Shown: positions 1 through 6,381 of the stretch, piece after piece | Layout: each line of letters opens with the position of its first letter | Numbering within the stretch: the stretch's first letter is position 1 | Translations under genes and position numbers: made by a program | The notes under the pieces: generated by a model | Databases searched by the model: none | Told to the model about the DNA's origin: nothing | The model's input: only the letters and a program-made list of their open reading frames with translations | Source: Actinomycetes bacterium | GTDB taxonomy: Bacteria; Actinomycetota; Actinomycetes; Actinomycetales; Microbacteriaceae | Length of the DNA stretch: 13,139 nucleotides | NCBI GenBank assembly: GCA_030425055.1 | Contig: JAUHVN010000041.1 | Coordinates: forward strand, 1-13,139 | Reading direction: 5' to 3'

Positions 1-700
1 CGGACGTGCGGGTCCACGAGACATCGTCGGGACCGCTGATCACCGCCGTGGTCGCCCACACATCGGCGAGCGTCAGCCCGGCCGCGACGACCGTCGCAGC
101 GGCGATGCCCCGCGCCGGCATCCCGGTACGCGGATCGACGATGTGCGCGCCGCGCTCGGCGACCCCCGACGTCGCGACCGCTCCGTCGGCGAGTTCGAGC
201 GTGGCCGCGAACCGGTCCGGGCGGTGGGGGTCGGCGATGCCCACGCGCCATGTCCAGTCGCTGTCGTCGGCGGTGAACACCTGCACGTCTCCGCCCGCGT
301 TGATGCCGACCGCCTCGGCGCCGCGCTCGAGCAGCGGCGCGAGGTGGCGCCGGGCCACCCGTTCGACGGCCCAGCCCTTGACGTAGCCGCTCGGGTCGAA
401 CCGGCGGTTCCACCACGCCGAGAAGCGGCCGTCGGTTGCCGACTCGAGGTCGACGCACGCCGCCGCGACCGCACGGACCTCGTCGCCGGCGTCATCGAGG
501 CCGAGGCGGCCGTCTGCGATCCGCGACACCTGCGAGTCCGCGCGGTACGGCGAGAACGTCTCGTCGACGTGCCGCAGTTCGGCGAAGCATCCCGCGACGG
601 CGTCCTCGACCTCGCGCGCGGCCCCGATGACCTGGATGCCGATGTGCGTGCCCATGATCTCGGCGCCGTGCACGGTGCGCGGCCGGTCGCGGCCGCTCAC
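1..700 (-). CDS. apbE: FAD:protein FMN transferase (ApbE family), 3' part outside window
   Basis: ApbE enzymes move FMN from FAD onto a Ser/Thr of target proteins in a Mg-dependent reaction. I read 233 residues from a GTG start at 700; the C-terminus lies beyond the window. Family signatures in order: MGTHIG near residue 16, FSPYRADSQVSRI (49-61), FDPSGYVKGWAVER (101-114), GINAGGD (132-138), VATSG...RGAHIVDPRTG (175-193) and ADVWATTAVI (212-221), the last being the usual C-terminal Asp/Thr metal and FAD site. The GTG overlaps the stop of the upstream FMN-binding gene by four bases (GTGA), so translation is probably coupled and that protein is the likely substrate. No signal peptide precedes the MGTH segment, and I found no start codon further upstream in this frame. 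Family assignment is secure; a cytosolic location is inferred. Confidence 0.95.
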   Translation of the reverse strand, partial: MSGRDRPRTVHGAEIMGTHIGIQVIGAAREVEDAVAGCFAELRHVDETFSPYRADSQVSRIADGRLGLDDAGDEVRAVAAACVDLESATDGRFSAWWNRRFDPSGYVKGWAVERVARRHLAPLLERGAEAVGINAGGDVQVFTADDSDWTWRVGIADPHRPDRFAATLELADGAVATSGVAERGAHIVDPRTGMPARGIAAATVVAAGLTLADVWATTAVISGPDDVSWTRTS

Positions 701-1215
701 TGCAGCGCCTCGTCGATCGCGCTCTGCAGGGACTGCAGATAGCCCCGGCTCGTGTAGGTCGCACCCGACACCATGTCGATCTGGGCGCTCTGCGCGCTGA
801 CCGTCTCGGACGCGAGGATGGGCAGCGCCCGTTCGTTGATCTGGCGATCGCGCGAGTTGCTCGCCGGGTACTGGGGCACGTCGACGGCGGTGATCTCGCC
901 GCCTTCGACGGTGATCGCCACCTGCACCGGACCGAACCTGGTCGACGCGGCGGCCCCGGTGTACGTGCCGTCCGCCAGCGTCGTGCTGCTCGTGCCGGTC
1001 GCGCCGGCGTCGGCGGTTCCCGAGGCTCCCGAGCCGGTGGCGCTCGTGTCAGTCGTGCTCGAGTCCGTCGTGCTCGAGGTCGTCGAACCTGCGGAAGCCG
1101 GACTCGCGCCGGGATCCGTCAGGGCGGTCGCCTCGGCACCCACCGACGTGCGATAACTGAACAGCAGAACGAGTCCGCTGATCGTCGCGAGTACGGCGTA
1201 GACGATCTTCTTCAT
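697..1215 (-). CDS. Membrane-anchored FMN-binding domain protein (covalent flavoprotein)
   Basis: 172 residues. Residues 2-20 form an N-terminal hydrophobic segment after MKK (signal anchor or signal peptide; no lipobox Cys). Residues 33-80 are a Ser/Thr/Ala/Gly/Asp linker with a repeated SSTTD pentapeptide. From about 82 to the end is an FMN_bind domain. It ends in D147-M-V-S-G-A-T-Y-T155-S, the flavinylation motif known from NqrC/RnfG-type proteins; by analogy Thr155 takes FMN through a phosphoester bond made by ApbE, whose gene follows with a 4-bp overlap. It starts 9 bp after the ferric-reductase-like gene, with a strong GAGGAGG ribosome site overlapping that gene's stop codon. The likely role is to carry electrons on the outer face of the membrane, with the linker giving reach into the wall. 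The final electron acceptor cannot be read from the sequence. Confidence 0.93.
   Translation of the reverse strand: MKKIVYAVLATISGLVLLFSYRTSVGAEATALTDPGASPASAGSTTSSTTDSSTTDTSATGSGASGTADAGATGTSSTTLADGTYTGAAASTRFGPVQVAITVEGGEITAVDVPQYPASNSRDRQINERALPILASETVSAQSAQIDMVSGATYTSRGYLQSLQSAIDEALQ
1052..1078. repeat. Short tandem repeat in the flexible linker of the FMN-binding protein
   Basis: GTCGTGCTCGAG occurs at 1052-1063 and again at 1067-1078, a period of 15 bp. It encodes two copies of the pentapeptide SSTTD on the minus strand. In-frame repeats of this type can change linker length by slippage. Confidence 0.7.
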
Positions 1216-1224
1216 GGCCCCTCC

Positions 1225-2661
1225 TCAGACGGTGAACGACTCGGTGTGGATGCGGTCGGGTGTGACTCCCGCCGCGCGCAGGTCCGCGCGCACGGCCTTC
1301 ATCCACGGTTCGGGGCCGCACAGGTACACATCGCAGGCATGGATGTCGCCGGCGACGTGACGCAGCAGGTCCTGGCCGCGCCACCGATCGTGGCTCGCCG
1401 GCAGCCACGACGACGGCCCCTGCGAACGTGGGCCGTTGATCGTGAAGTGCCGCACGCCCCGCTCCTCGACCAGCCGACGTGCGCGTCGTCGCTGCAGTCC
1501 CGCATCGTCGGTGTGGTCGCGTGTGATGAGCGTGGCCGTTCCCGGGGCGTAGCGCTCGCCCTCGAGGATGGCGAGCAGCGGCGCGACGCCCGCACCCGCG
1601 CCCAGCATGAGCAGGCGCGAACCCGCGCGCCGCGCGCCGGTCAACGTGCCGTACGGGCCCTCGATGAGCACCCGCGTCCCGGGTCGCAGCGCTGCCAGGC
1701 GCGCCGTGCCGTCGCCGACCAGACGGGCCGAGAGGGTGAGCCGCTCGCCGTCGGGCGCCGCCGCGAGTGAGAAGGGATGGCCGCGACTCCACCCCGCTCC
1801 GTCGAGGAACCGCCACACGAAGAACTGGCCGGGCTCGATCCGCAGGCGCGAGAGGCCCCGGCCGCGCATGGTCACCTCGACCCCCTGCGCACCGTCGGGG
1901 ATCGCGCGCTCGACCCGGATGTCGTGGCGCCACGAACGCCACAGCGGCACCCCGATGCGCCAGATGAGGACGGATGCCGCGGTCGCAGCCCACAGCCCCC
2001 ACCAGTACGCCGTCGCGACGGGGTTCGCGGCGAAGTCGGCTCCGGTCCACAGCATGTGCGGGATCGCGAGACCGACGCCGAGGTAGCCGTACAGGTGCAG
2101 CAGGTGCCACGACTCGTAGCGCAGGCGGCGACGCGCGCGGCGCATCGACGTGACGACGACGAGGATCAGCAGCAGCGTGCCGACGGTGGCCAGCAGCATC
2201 CCGGGGTAGTCCCACACGAACTCCCACAGCTGCACGAACGGGTTGATCCCCGCCTGGCCGGCGTAGCCGAACACCTGCAGAACGAGGTGGGCGCACAGCA
2301 GCCAGAACGACCAGTAGCCCACGACGCGGTGCAGCCGCACGATGCCGTCGTGGCCGAAGCCCCGCTCGAACAGCGGCACCCGGGCCATGAGCAGCACCTG
2401 GTACAGCAGCAGGTTGGCCGACACGAGGCCCGCGATGCGGCCCAGCGAATTCAGCGCGTCCGGCACGGACGAGGTCAGGGCCTGCACATTTCCGCCGAGG
2501 ACCCACAGCGCGACGATCACCAGGCTCGTCGCCCAGATCACGGTCACCGCCGCGACGCGCCACCGTGCCGCTTTCGCGCGGCCGCGGGGCCGCGCGGCAT
2601 CCGAGGTGGGCAGAACGGGAGCCTCCGCGGAGATGCGCTCGTGCTCGGCGATCGCTGTCAT
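1225..2661 (-). CDS. Ferric-reductase-like transmembrane flavocytochrome (haem b, FAD, NAD(P)H domains)
   Basis: 478 residues from ATG at 2661. About six membrane helices lie between residues 34 and 240. Haem-ligand candidates are H111 and H125 (spacing H-x13-H) and H189 and H202 (H-x12-H), the bis-haem pattern of the ferric reductase/NOX superfamily. The cytosolic half has an FAD-binding beta-barrel with HPFS at 295-298, the phosphate-binding GAGAGVAP at 354-361, and a C-terminal nucleotide-binding CGPEPWM at 448-454. This architecture passes electrons from cytosolic NAD(P)H through FAD and two haems to the outer face. It is the first gene of an operon with the FMN-binding protein and ApbE, so its partner is probably the covalently flavinylated protein rather than ferric iron itself. 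An open frame continues upstream, but its residues look like non-coding shadow, and the ATG at 2661 follows a purine-rich GGGGG. Confidence 0.92.
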   Translation of the reverse strand: MTAIAEHERISAEAPVLPTSDAARPRGRAKAARWRVAAVTVIWATSLVIVALWVLGGNVQALTSSVPDALNSLGRIAGLVSANLLLYQVLLMARVPLFERGFGHDGIVRLHRVVGYWSFWLLCAHLVLQVFGYAGQAGINPFVQLWEFVWDYPGMLLATVGTLLLILVVVTSMRRARRRLRYESWHLLHLYGYLGVGLAIPHMLWTGADFAANPVATAYWWGLWAATAASVLIWRIGVPLWRSWRHDIRVERAIPDGAQGVEVTMRGRGLSRLRIEPGQFFVWRFLDGAGWSRGHPFSLAAAPDGERLTLSARLVGDGTARLAALRPGTRVLIEGPYGTLTGARRAGSRLLMLGAGAGVAPLLAILEGERYAPGTATLITRDHTDDAGLQRRRARRLVEERGVRHFTINGPRSQGPSSWLPASHDRWRGQDLLRHVAGDIHACDVYLCGPEPWMKAVRADLRAAGVTPDRIHTESFTV

Positions 2662-2791
2662 GCCCCCATTCGGCGCCGCGAAGCTATGCGCGAGCCGAGA
2701 AACCGGCCTCGACGGCACCGACCCATACGGAATCCATAGGAACGGACGCGGCCCCGCGACATCGCACGGTGGGCTGTGGCAGGGTGAGCGC
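2662..2791. promoter_or_regulatory. Divergent intergenic region with a direct repeat
   Basis: This 130-bp gap separates the flavocytochrome operon (minus) from the DUF1275 gene (plus) and must hold both promoters. CCATACGGAAT at 2723-2733 is followed directly by CCATAGGAAC at 2734-2743, a near-repeat with one helical turn of spacing in a locally AT-richer patch; it could be an operator. On the minus strand TAGCTT near 2681-2686 could serve as a -10 box for the operon. No convincing -35 hexamer is visible for either direction. Confidence 0.35.
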
Positions 2792-3502
2792 GTGAACGCA
2801 CCGCGATCATCCACGGTCGACGCCCGAATCCACATCGGGCTGATGGCGGCGCTCACCTTCTCGACGGGCGTCGTCGACGCGGCATGCTTCCTCGGCCTCT
2901 ACCAGGTGTTCACCGCGAACATGACGGGCAACATCCTGCTGCTGGGCATCGGCCTGGTCGATCCCGGGTACCGCGCCATCGGGCCGCTGGTCGCGCTCGT
3001 CGCATTCCTCGTCGGCGCCGTGGCCGCGGGCGCGGCGATGCGCGGTGTGCTGGCGGGATGGACCTCACGCGCGACACTGCTGGTCGGAGCGGGAGCCGCG
3101 GTCGTGGCGATCGCGCTGATCCCGCTCGCGATCGCCCGCGCAGCCGACGATCGCGCGGGCTCTCCCCCGATCCTCATCGCGACCGCGCTGCTGGGCATCG
3201 CGATGGGGGTGCAGGCGGGCGTCGCCCGGCACATCGCGGTCGCCGAGGTGAACACGCTCGTGGTCACGTGGACGCTCGTCGGCCTCGCGTACGAGTCGGC
3301 GGTGGGCGCGGACGGGCGCCGGCGATGGCCACGCCGCGTGCTGGCGGTCGGGTCGCTGCTGACCGGAGCGATCATCGGAGCGGCGCTGCTGCAGATCGAC
3401 ATCGCGTGGCCGCTCGTCCTCGCCGCGGTCGTCGTCGCGGCGGTCGCGACGACGGGGGCGATCACGCACCGCGGCGGCGAACGCGCCGGCGGCGCGAGCT
3501 AG
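2792..3502 (+). CDS. DUF1275 (YoaK-like) integral membrane protein
   Basis: 236 residues from GTG at 2792, preceded by AGGGTGAG at a suitable distance. The N-terminal block, residues about 16-54, matches the DUF1275 signature: TGVVDAACFLGL followed by QVFTANMTGNILLLG. About six hydrophobic segments fill the rest, ending in a short charged tail rich in Gly/Arg. The family is common in bacteria and its biochemical role is not established; transporter-like functions have been suggested only from topology. It is divergent from the flavocytochrome operon and convergent with the YjbR-like gene, with which it shares the palindromic CTAG as opposite-strand stop codons. The upstream continuation of the frame shows no conserved block, so I reject a longer N-terminus. 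Confidence 0.88.
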   Translation: MNAPRSSTVDARIHIGLMAALTFSTGVVDAACFLGLYQVFTANMTGNILLLGIGLVDPGYRAIGPLVALVAFLVGAVAAGAAMRGVLAGWTSRATLLVGAGAAVVAIALIPLAIARAADDRAGSPPILIATALLGIAMGVQAGVARHIAVAEVNTLVVTWTLVGLAYESAVGADGRRRWPRRVLAVGSLLTGAIIGAALLQIDIAWPLVLAAVVVAAVATTGAITHRGGERAGGAS

Positions 3503-3888
3503 GCCGTCTCGCCGTCGAACTCGCGCACCAGGTACTTCGGCGCCTGCGTGCGCCAGGCATCCGTCACGAGCTCGCCGAGGTGCAAGACGTCGATCCTCGC
3601 CATCCGGAAGGCGACCTTGGGCTCGCTCCACGCGGTCGTCCGAGGCAGGAAGACCTCGGGCGCCATCTCGCGAAGGGCCATCGCCTCGATCGGGTCGGCG
3701 ATCTTCACCGCGACGACGAGTTCGGCGGCCACGATCTCACGGATGTCGGCCGGGATGCTGGGCCACGGGTGGCACTCCCACGCGTACAGCTTGCGGCGCA
3801 CGAACCACGCGGCACCGCCGGTGGTCTCGCGTTCCTCGCTGCCCGGCAGCCGCTCGGCGATGCGCCGGACGTCGTCGAGCGTTGCCAT
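3499..3888 (-). CDS. MmcQ/YjbR family protein
   Basis: 129 residues from ATG at 3888. It shows the small single-domain pattern of the YjbR family: an N-terminal helix MATLDDVRRIAERLPGSEE, a beta segment with AWFVRRKLYAWE (27-38), a central VVAVKIADP, then a C-terminal part with APEVFLP and a terminal helix containing ELVTDAWRTQAPKYLV. Members are often annotated as putative DNA-binding by fold; the function is unproven. No Shine-Dalgarno is visible. A small dyad, GACCA-TCT-TGGTC at 3891-3903, sits directly before the start. The gene lies 51 bp downstream of the alpha/beta-hydrolase-like gene on the same strand and may be co-transcribed. Its stop shares CTAG (3499-3502) with the opposing DUF1275 gene. 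Confidence 0.88.
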   Translation of the reverse strand: MATLDDVRRIAERLPGSEERETTGGAAWFVRRKLYAWECHPWPSIPADIREIVAAELVVAVKIADPIEAMALREMAPEVFLPRTTAWSEPKVAFRMARIDVLHLGELVTDAWRTQAPKYLVREFDGETA

Positions 3889-3939
3889 ACGACCATCTTG
3901 GTCATCGGCGCCGACACTCGCGCGAGGATTGCGACGGGA

Positions 3940-4506
3940 TCAGTCCCAGTCGAGGTAGTCCTCGATGGCCCACGACGTCGCACCCACGTGGGTCTCGGCG
4001 AACAGGTGCCCGGCACCGTCGACGACGACGACGCTGACCAGGCCCGGGGCGGCTTCCTTGAGCGCATCGCCATTGGCGGTCGGCGTCACATCGTCGACTT
4101 CGCCTTGGATCACCAGCACCGGGATGCCGTCGGCGAGGGGCGCCTCGGGATCGTCGACGCCGAGCAGCAGCACGCCGTTGACCCGGTCGTGGTGATCGTG
4201 CGAGACGGTGCGGGCGACCGAGCCGCCGAACGCGTGACCGCCCACCCACGCGTGGTCGAGGTCGAGCGCGTCCATCACGGCGACGACGTCGGCCGCGTGG
4301 TCGGCCGCGGCCGACGCATCCGCGCCCGACTCTGGCCAGCCGATGCGCACGACGCGGAAGTCCTCGGCGACCAGCGACGCGGCCAGCATGCCGAGGTAGT
4401 GCACGTCCATACCGCTGCCCGGCAGCAGCACCACGGCCGGGCCGGTTCCCTCGTCGATGTACGGGATCGCCCGATCGGCGGCGTCGAACGTCTGAACCTC
4501 GGTCAT
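3940..4506 (-). CDS. Short alpha/beta-hydrolase-fold protein lacking the nucleophile Ser
   Basis: 188 residues from ATG at 4506, with AAAGGAAG about 11 bases upstream. The fold is recognisable: VVLLPGSGMD (25-34, oxyanion-hole region), a helix, RVVRIGWPESG, then the nucleophile elbow, IQGEVDDVTPT (133-143, acid D138 or D139) and DGAGHLF (163-169, catalytic His167). At the elbow the expected G-x-S-x-G reads G90-H-A92-F-G94, so the nucleophile position is Ala, encoded GCG. It is shorter than typical 250-300 residue family members and seems to lack a cap domain. Either it is a non-catalytic relative, for example a binding protein, or the substitution is specific to this strain. The YjbR-like gene follows on the same strand. 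Fold assignment is secure; function is unknown. Confidence 0.88.
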   Translation of the reverse strand: MTEVQTFDAADRAIPYIDEGTGPAVVLLPGSGMDVHYLGMLAASLVAEDFRVVRIGWPESGADASAAADHAADVVAVMDALDLDHAWVGGHAFGGSVARTVSHDHHDRVNGVLLLGVDDPEAPLADGIPVLVIQGEVDDVTPTANGDALKEAAPGLVSVVVVDGAGHLFAETHVGATSWAIEDYLDWD

Positions 4507-4560
4507 CGCGTCGTGTCTTCCTTTCGTCCGCGGCCGCGCGGCGGTGTCGCCGCGCGCAAC

Positions 4561-4620
4561 GGCGCCTGAATCCTGGAATGGCGCCACCGGTTTCGGGCGC
4601 CATTCCAGGATAGAGGCGCC
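4561..4620. repeat. 60-bp near-perfect inverted repeat upstream of the hydrolase-like gene
   Basis: A perfect 15-bp core, TCCTGGAATGGCGCC at 4571-4585 pairing with 4596-4610, encloses a 10-nt loop. The pairing continues outward to 4561 and 4620 with two mismatches, giving 25-nt arms that end in GGCGCC. It lies between the ychF terminator-like hairpin and the ribosome site of the hydrolase-like gene (minus strand). It could be a second terminator, an RNA leader structure, an operator, or a small REP-type mobile repeat. No T-tract follows on either strand. Confidence 0.85.
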
Positions 4621-4631
4621 GCAACGGGATA

Positions 4632-4656
4632 CCGGATGCCGGGTCCCGGCATCCGG
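4632..4656 (-). terminator. Perfect hairpin directly after ychF
   Basis: CCGGATGCCGGG at 4632-4643 and CCCGGCATCCGG at 4645-4656 are perfect reverse complements around a single T. The repeat begins one base after the ychF stop codon (4658-4660). No U-tract follows, as is common for actinobacterial terminators. Both arms carry the GGATGCC heptamer that is scattered through the window. Confidence 0.65.
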
Positions 4657-4657
4657 C

Positions 4658-5731
4658 TCACACGTTGAAGCGGAACTCGACCACGTCTCCGTCCTGCATG
4701 ACGTAGTCCTTGCCCTCGAGCCGCGCCTTGCCCTTCGCGCGGGCCTCGGCGACCGAGCCGAGCGCGACGAGGTCGTCGAACGAGATGACCTCGGCCTTGA
4801 TGAAGCCCTTCTCGAAGTCGGTGTGGATGACACCGGCCGCCTGCGGCGCCTTCCAGCCCTTGCCGATGGTCCACGCGCGAGCCTCCTTGGGGCCGGCCGT
4901 GAGGTACGTCTGCAGCCCGAGGGTGTCGAAGCCGATGCGCGCGAGCTGGTCGAGGCCCGACTCGTCCTGCCCGGTGGATGCCAGCAGCTCGGCGGCGTCC
5001 TCGGGATCGAGGTCGATGAGCTCGGACTCGATCTTCGCATCGAGGAACACCGCCTGCGCCGGGGCGACGAGCGCCGCGAGCTCGGCGCGGCGCGCGGCAT
5101 CCGTCAGCACCTCCTCGTCGACGTTGAAGACGAAGATGAACGGCTTCGCGGTCAGGAGTCCGAGTTCTCGGATGGGGGCGAGGTCGATGTCGGATGCCGA
5201 CAGCAGCTCTCCGCGCTGCAGCATCTCCTGCGCGGCGACGGCGGCGGCGAGCACCGACGGGTCGGTCTTCTTGCCCTTGACCTCTTTGTCGTAGCGCGGG
5301 ATCGCCTTCTCGAGGGTCTGCAGGTCGGCGAGCTGCAGCTCGGCGTTGATGGTCTCCATGTCGCTGGCGGGGTTCACGTCGCCGTCGACGTGCACCACGT
5401 CAGAATCGCTGAACCCGCGCACGACCTGTGCGATCGCGTCGGCCTCGCGGATGTTGGCGAGGAACTGGTTGCCCAGCCCCTCCCCTTCGCTCGCGCCGCG
5501 GACGATGCCCGCGATGTCGACGAACGACACGGCCGCCGGCACGGTGCGCTCGCTGTGGAACACCTCGGCGAGCCGGTCGAGGCGGGGGTCGGGCAGGTTC
5601 ACGACGCCGACGTTCGGCTCGATCGTCGCGAACGGGTAGTTCGCCGCGAGCACCTGATTCTTGGTCAGCGCGTTGAAGAGGGTCGACTTGCCGACGTTCG
5701 GGAGTCCGACGATTCCGATGGTGAGAGCCAC
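4658..5731 (-). CDS. ychF: YchF family ATPase (Obg-related P-loop protein)
   Basis: 357 residues, the usual length for bacterial YchF/OLA1-type ATPases, universally conserved ribosome-associated NTPases. P-loop GLPNVGKS at 9-16, switch region DIAGIVRGASEGEG (72-85), the family-specific NVDE at 203-206 in place of the GTPase NKxD (which gives ATP preference), and a C-terminal TGS-like domain from about 270 including WTIGKGWKAPQAAGVIHTDFEKGFIKAE-type sequence. I chose GTG at 5731 because family members begin MALTIGIVGLPN; an in-frame ATG at 5737 would add two residues. No Shine-Dalgarno is present, but TAGACT at 5740-5745 ends eight bases before the GTG, suggesting a leaderless transcript. It follows the reductase gene by 33 bp and ends in a hairpin. 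Confidence 0.97.
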   Translation of the reverse strand: MALTIGIVGLPNVGKSTLFNALTKNQVLAANYPFATIEPNVGVVNLPDPRLDRLAEVFHSERTVPAAVSFVDIAGIVRGASEGEGLGNQFLANIREADAIAQVVRGFSDSDVVHVDGDVNPASDMETINAELQLADLQTLEKAIPRYDKEVKGKKTDPSVLAAAVAAQEMLQRGELLSASDIDLAPIRELGLLTAKPFIFVFNVDEEVLTDAARRAELAALVAPAQAVFLDAKIESELIDLDPEDAAELLASTGQDESGLDQLARIGFDTLGLQTYLTAGPKEARAWTIGKGWKAPQAAGVIHTDFEKGFIKAEVISFDDLVALGSVAEARAKGKARLEGKDYVMQDGDVVEFRFNV

Positions 5732-5739
5732 GGGCATCG

Positions 5740-5745
5740 AGTCTA
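5740..5745 (-). promoter_or_regulatory. Candidate -10 box of a leaderless ychF transcript
   Basis: Reads TAGACT on the minus strand, followed by CGATGCCC and the GTG start. A TANNNT box at this distance places the transcription start at or next to the start codon. No clear -35 is visible. Confidence 0.5.
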
Positions 5746-5764
5746 GGCGAGCGACGCCCCACCC

Positions 5765-6376
5765 TCAGACCGGGTCGACCCGCCATCGCATGAGGACGTT
5801 GCCCGACTCGGGCCACACCTGGGTGCCGAGCAGCTTCAGTGCGACCGACGGCCGCGAGTCGAACAGCGGCACGCCCCCGCCCGCGATGAGCGGGAACGTC
5901 ACGAGGTGCAGCTCGTCGACGAGTCCGGCGTGCATCAGGTCGTTCCACAGCACGCGGCCGAGCAGCACCAGGATGCCGCGCCCTTCGGCCGCCTTCATCC
6001 GCGCGACCTCGTCGCGCGAGTCGGCGATCCGCACGATGCGGGTGTTCGGCACATCCGCGACGTCGTCGGGCTCGAGGGTGTCCGACACCACAACCTTCTC
6101 GACGTCGAAGAACAGTCGCGCGAACTCGCGGCGGATGTCGGTGGCATCCGGATCGCCCCGCACGCCGGCCCAGTACCGCGCGTTGCCCAGGAACGACCGG
6201 CGCCCCGCGAGCAGGAGCGTGCCCGACTCGCGCAGCAGCGCGGTCGTGTAGCGGTCGAACGTGTCCCCGCCCCGGTGATCGGGATGCCAGTGCTCGAAGA
6301 ACGACGCGATGTCGTGGTCGTCGTCCTCGTAGCGGCCGTCGACGGTCGTGAAGTTGCAGACCGTGAGCGTGCGCAC
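5765..6376 (-). CDS. Dihydrofolate-reductase-like / RibD C-terminal domain protein
   Basis: 203 residues from GTG at 6376. It belongs to the DHFR/RibD-C superfamily of small NADPH-dependent reductases often annotated as dihydrofolate reductase family protein. The N-terminal strand LTVCNFTTVDGRYE (residues 4-17) matches the family opening; LLAGRRSFLGNARYW gives the nucleotide-binding region; ILVLLGRVLWNDLMHAGLVDELHL and FPLIAGGGVPLFD are the conserved C-terminal blocks. It starts five bases after the methyltransferase stop with no evident ribosome site, so it is probably translated by coupling. The true substrate is unknown; this group is distinct from classical FolA. The frame stays open upstream but runs through the methyltransferase gene. 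Confidence 0.87.
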   Translation of the reverse strand: MRTLTVCNFTTVDGRYEDDDHDIASFFEHWHPDHRGGDTFDRYTTALLRESGTLLLAGRRSFLGNARYWAGVRGDPDATDIRREFARLFFDVEKVVVSDTLEPDDVADVPNTRIVRIADSRDEVARMKAAEGRGILVLLGRVLWNDLMHAGLVDELHLVTFPLIAGGGVPLFDSRPSVALKLLGTQVWPESGNVLMRWRVDPV

Positions 6377-6381
6377 CGGCG

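Noticed and set aside
1777..2739. Long plus-strand open frame opposite the flavocytochrome gene
   Set aside because: Low-complexity His/Arg/Gln/Pro-rich translation typical of an antisense frame in high-GC DNA; the opposite strand has clear domain motifs.
3891..3903. Dyad GACCA-TCT-TGGTC before the YjbR-like start as an operator
   Set aside because: Only five base pairs per arm, which is common by chance in GC-rich DNA.
2884..4569. 561-codon plus-strand open frame
   Set aside because: Crosses the DUF1275, YjbR-like and hydrolase-like genes in shadow frames, with Arg-rich composition and no recognisable motif.
3902..4624. Minus-strand Arg-rich frame overlapping the hydrolase-like gene
   Set aside because: Frame-shifted reading of the hydrolase-like gene with extreme Arg content.
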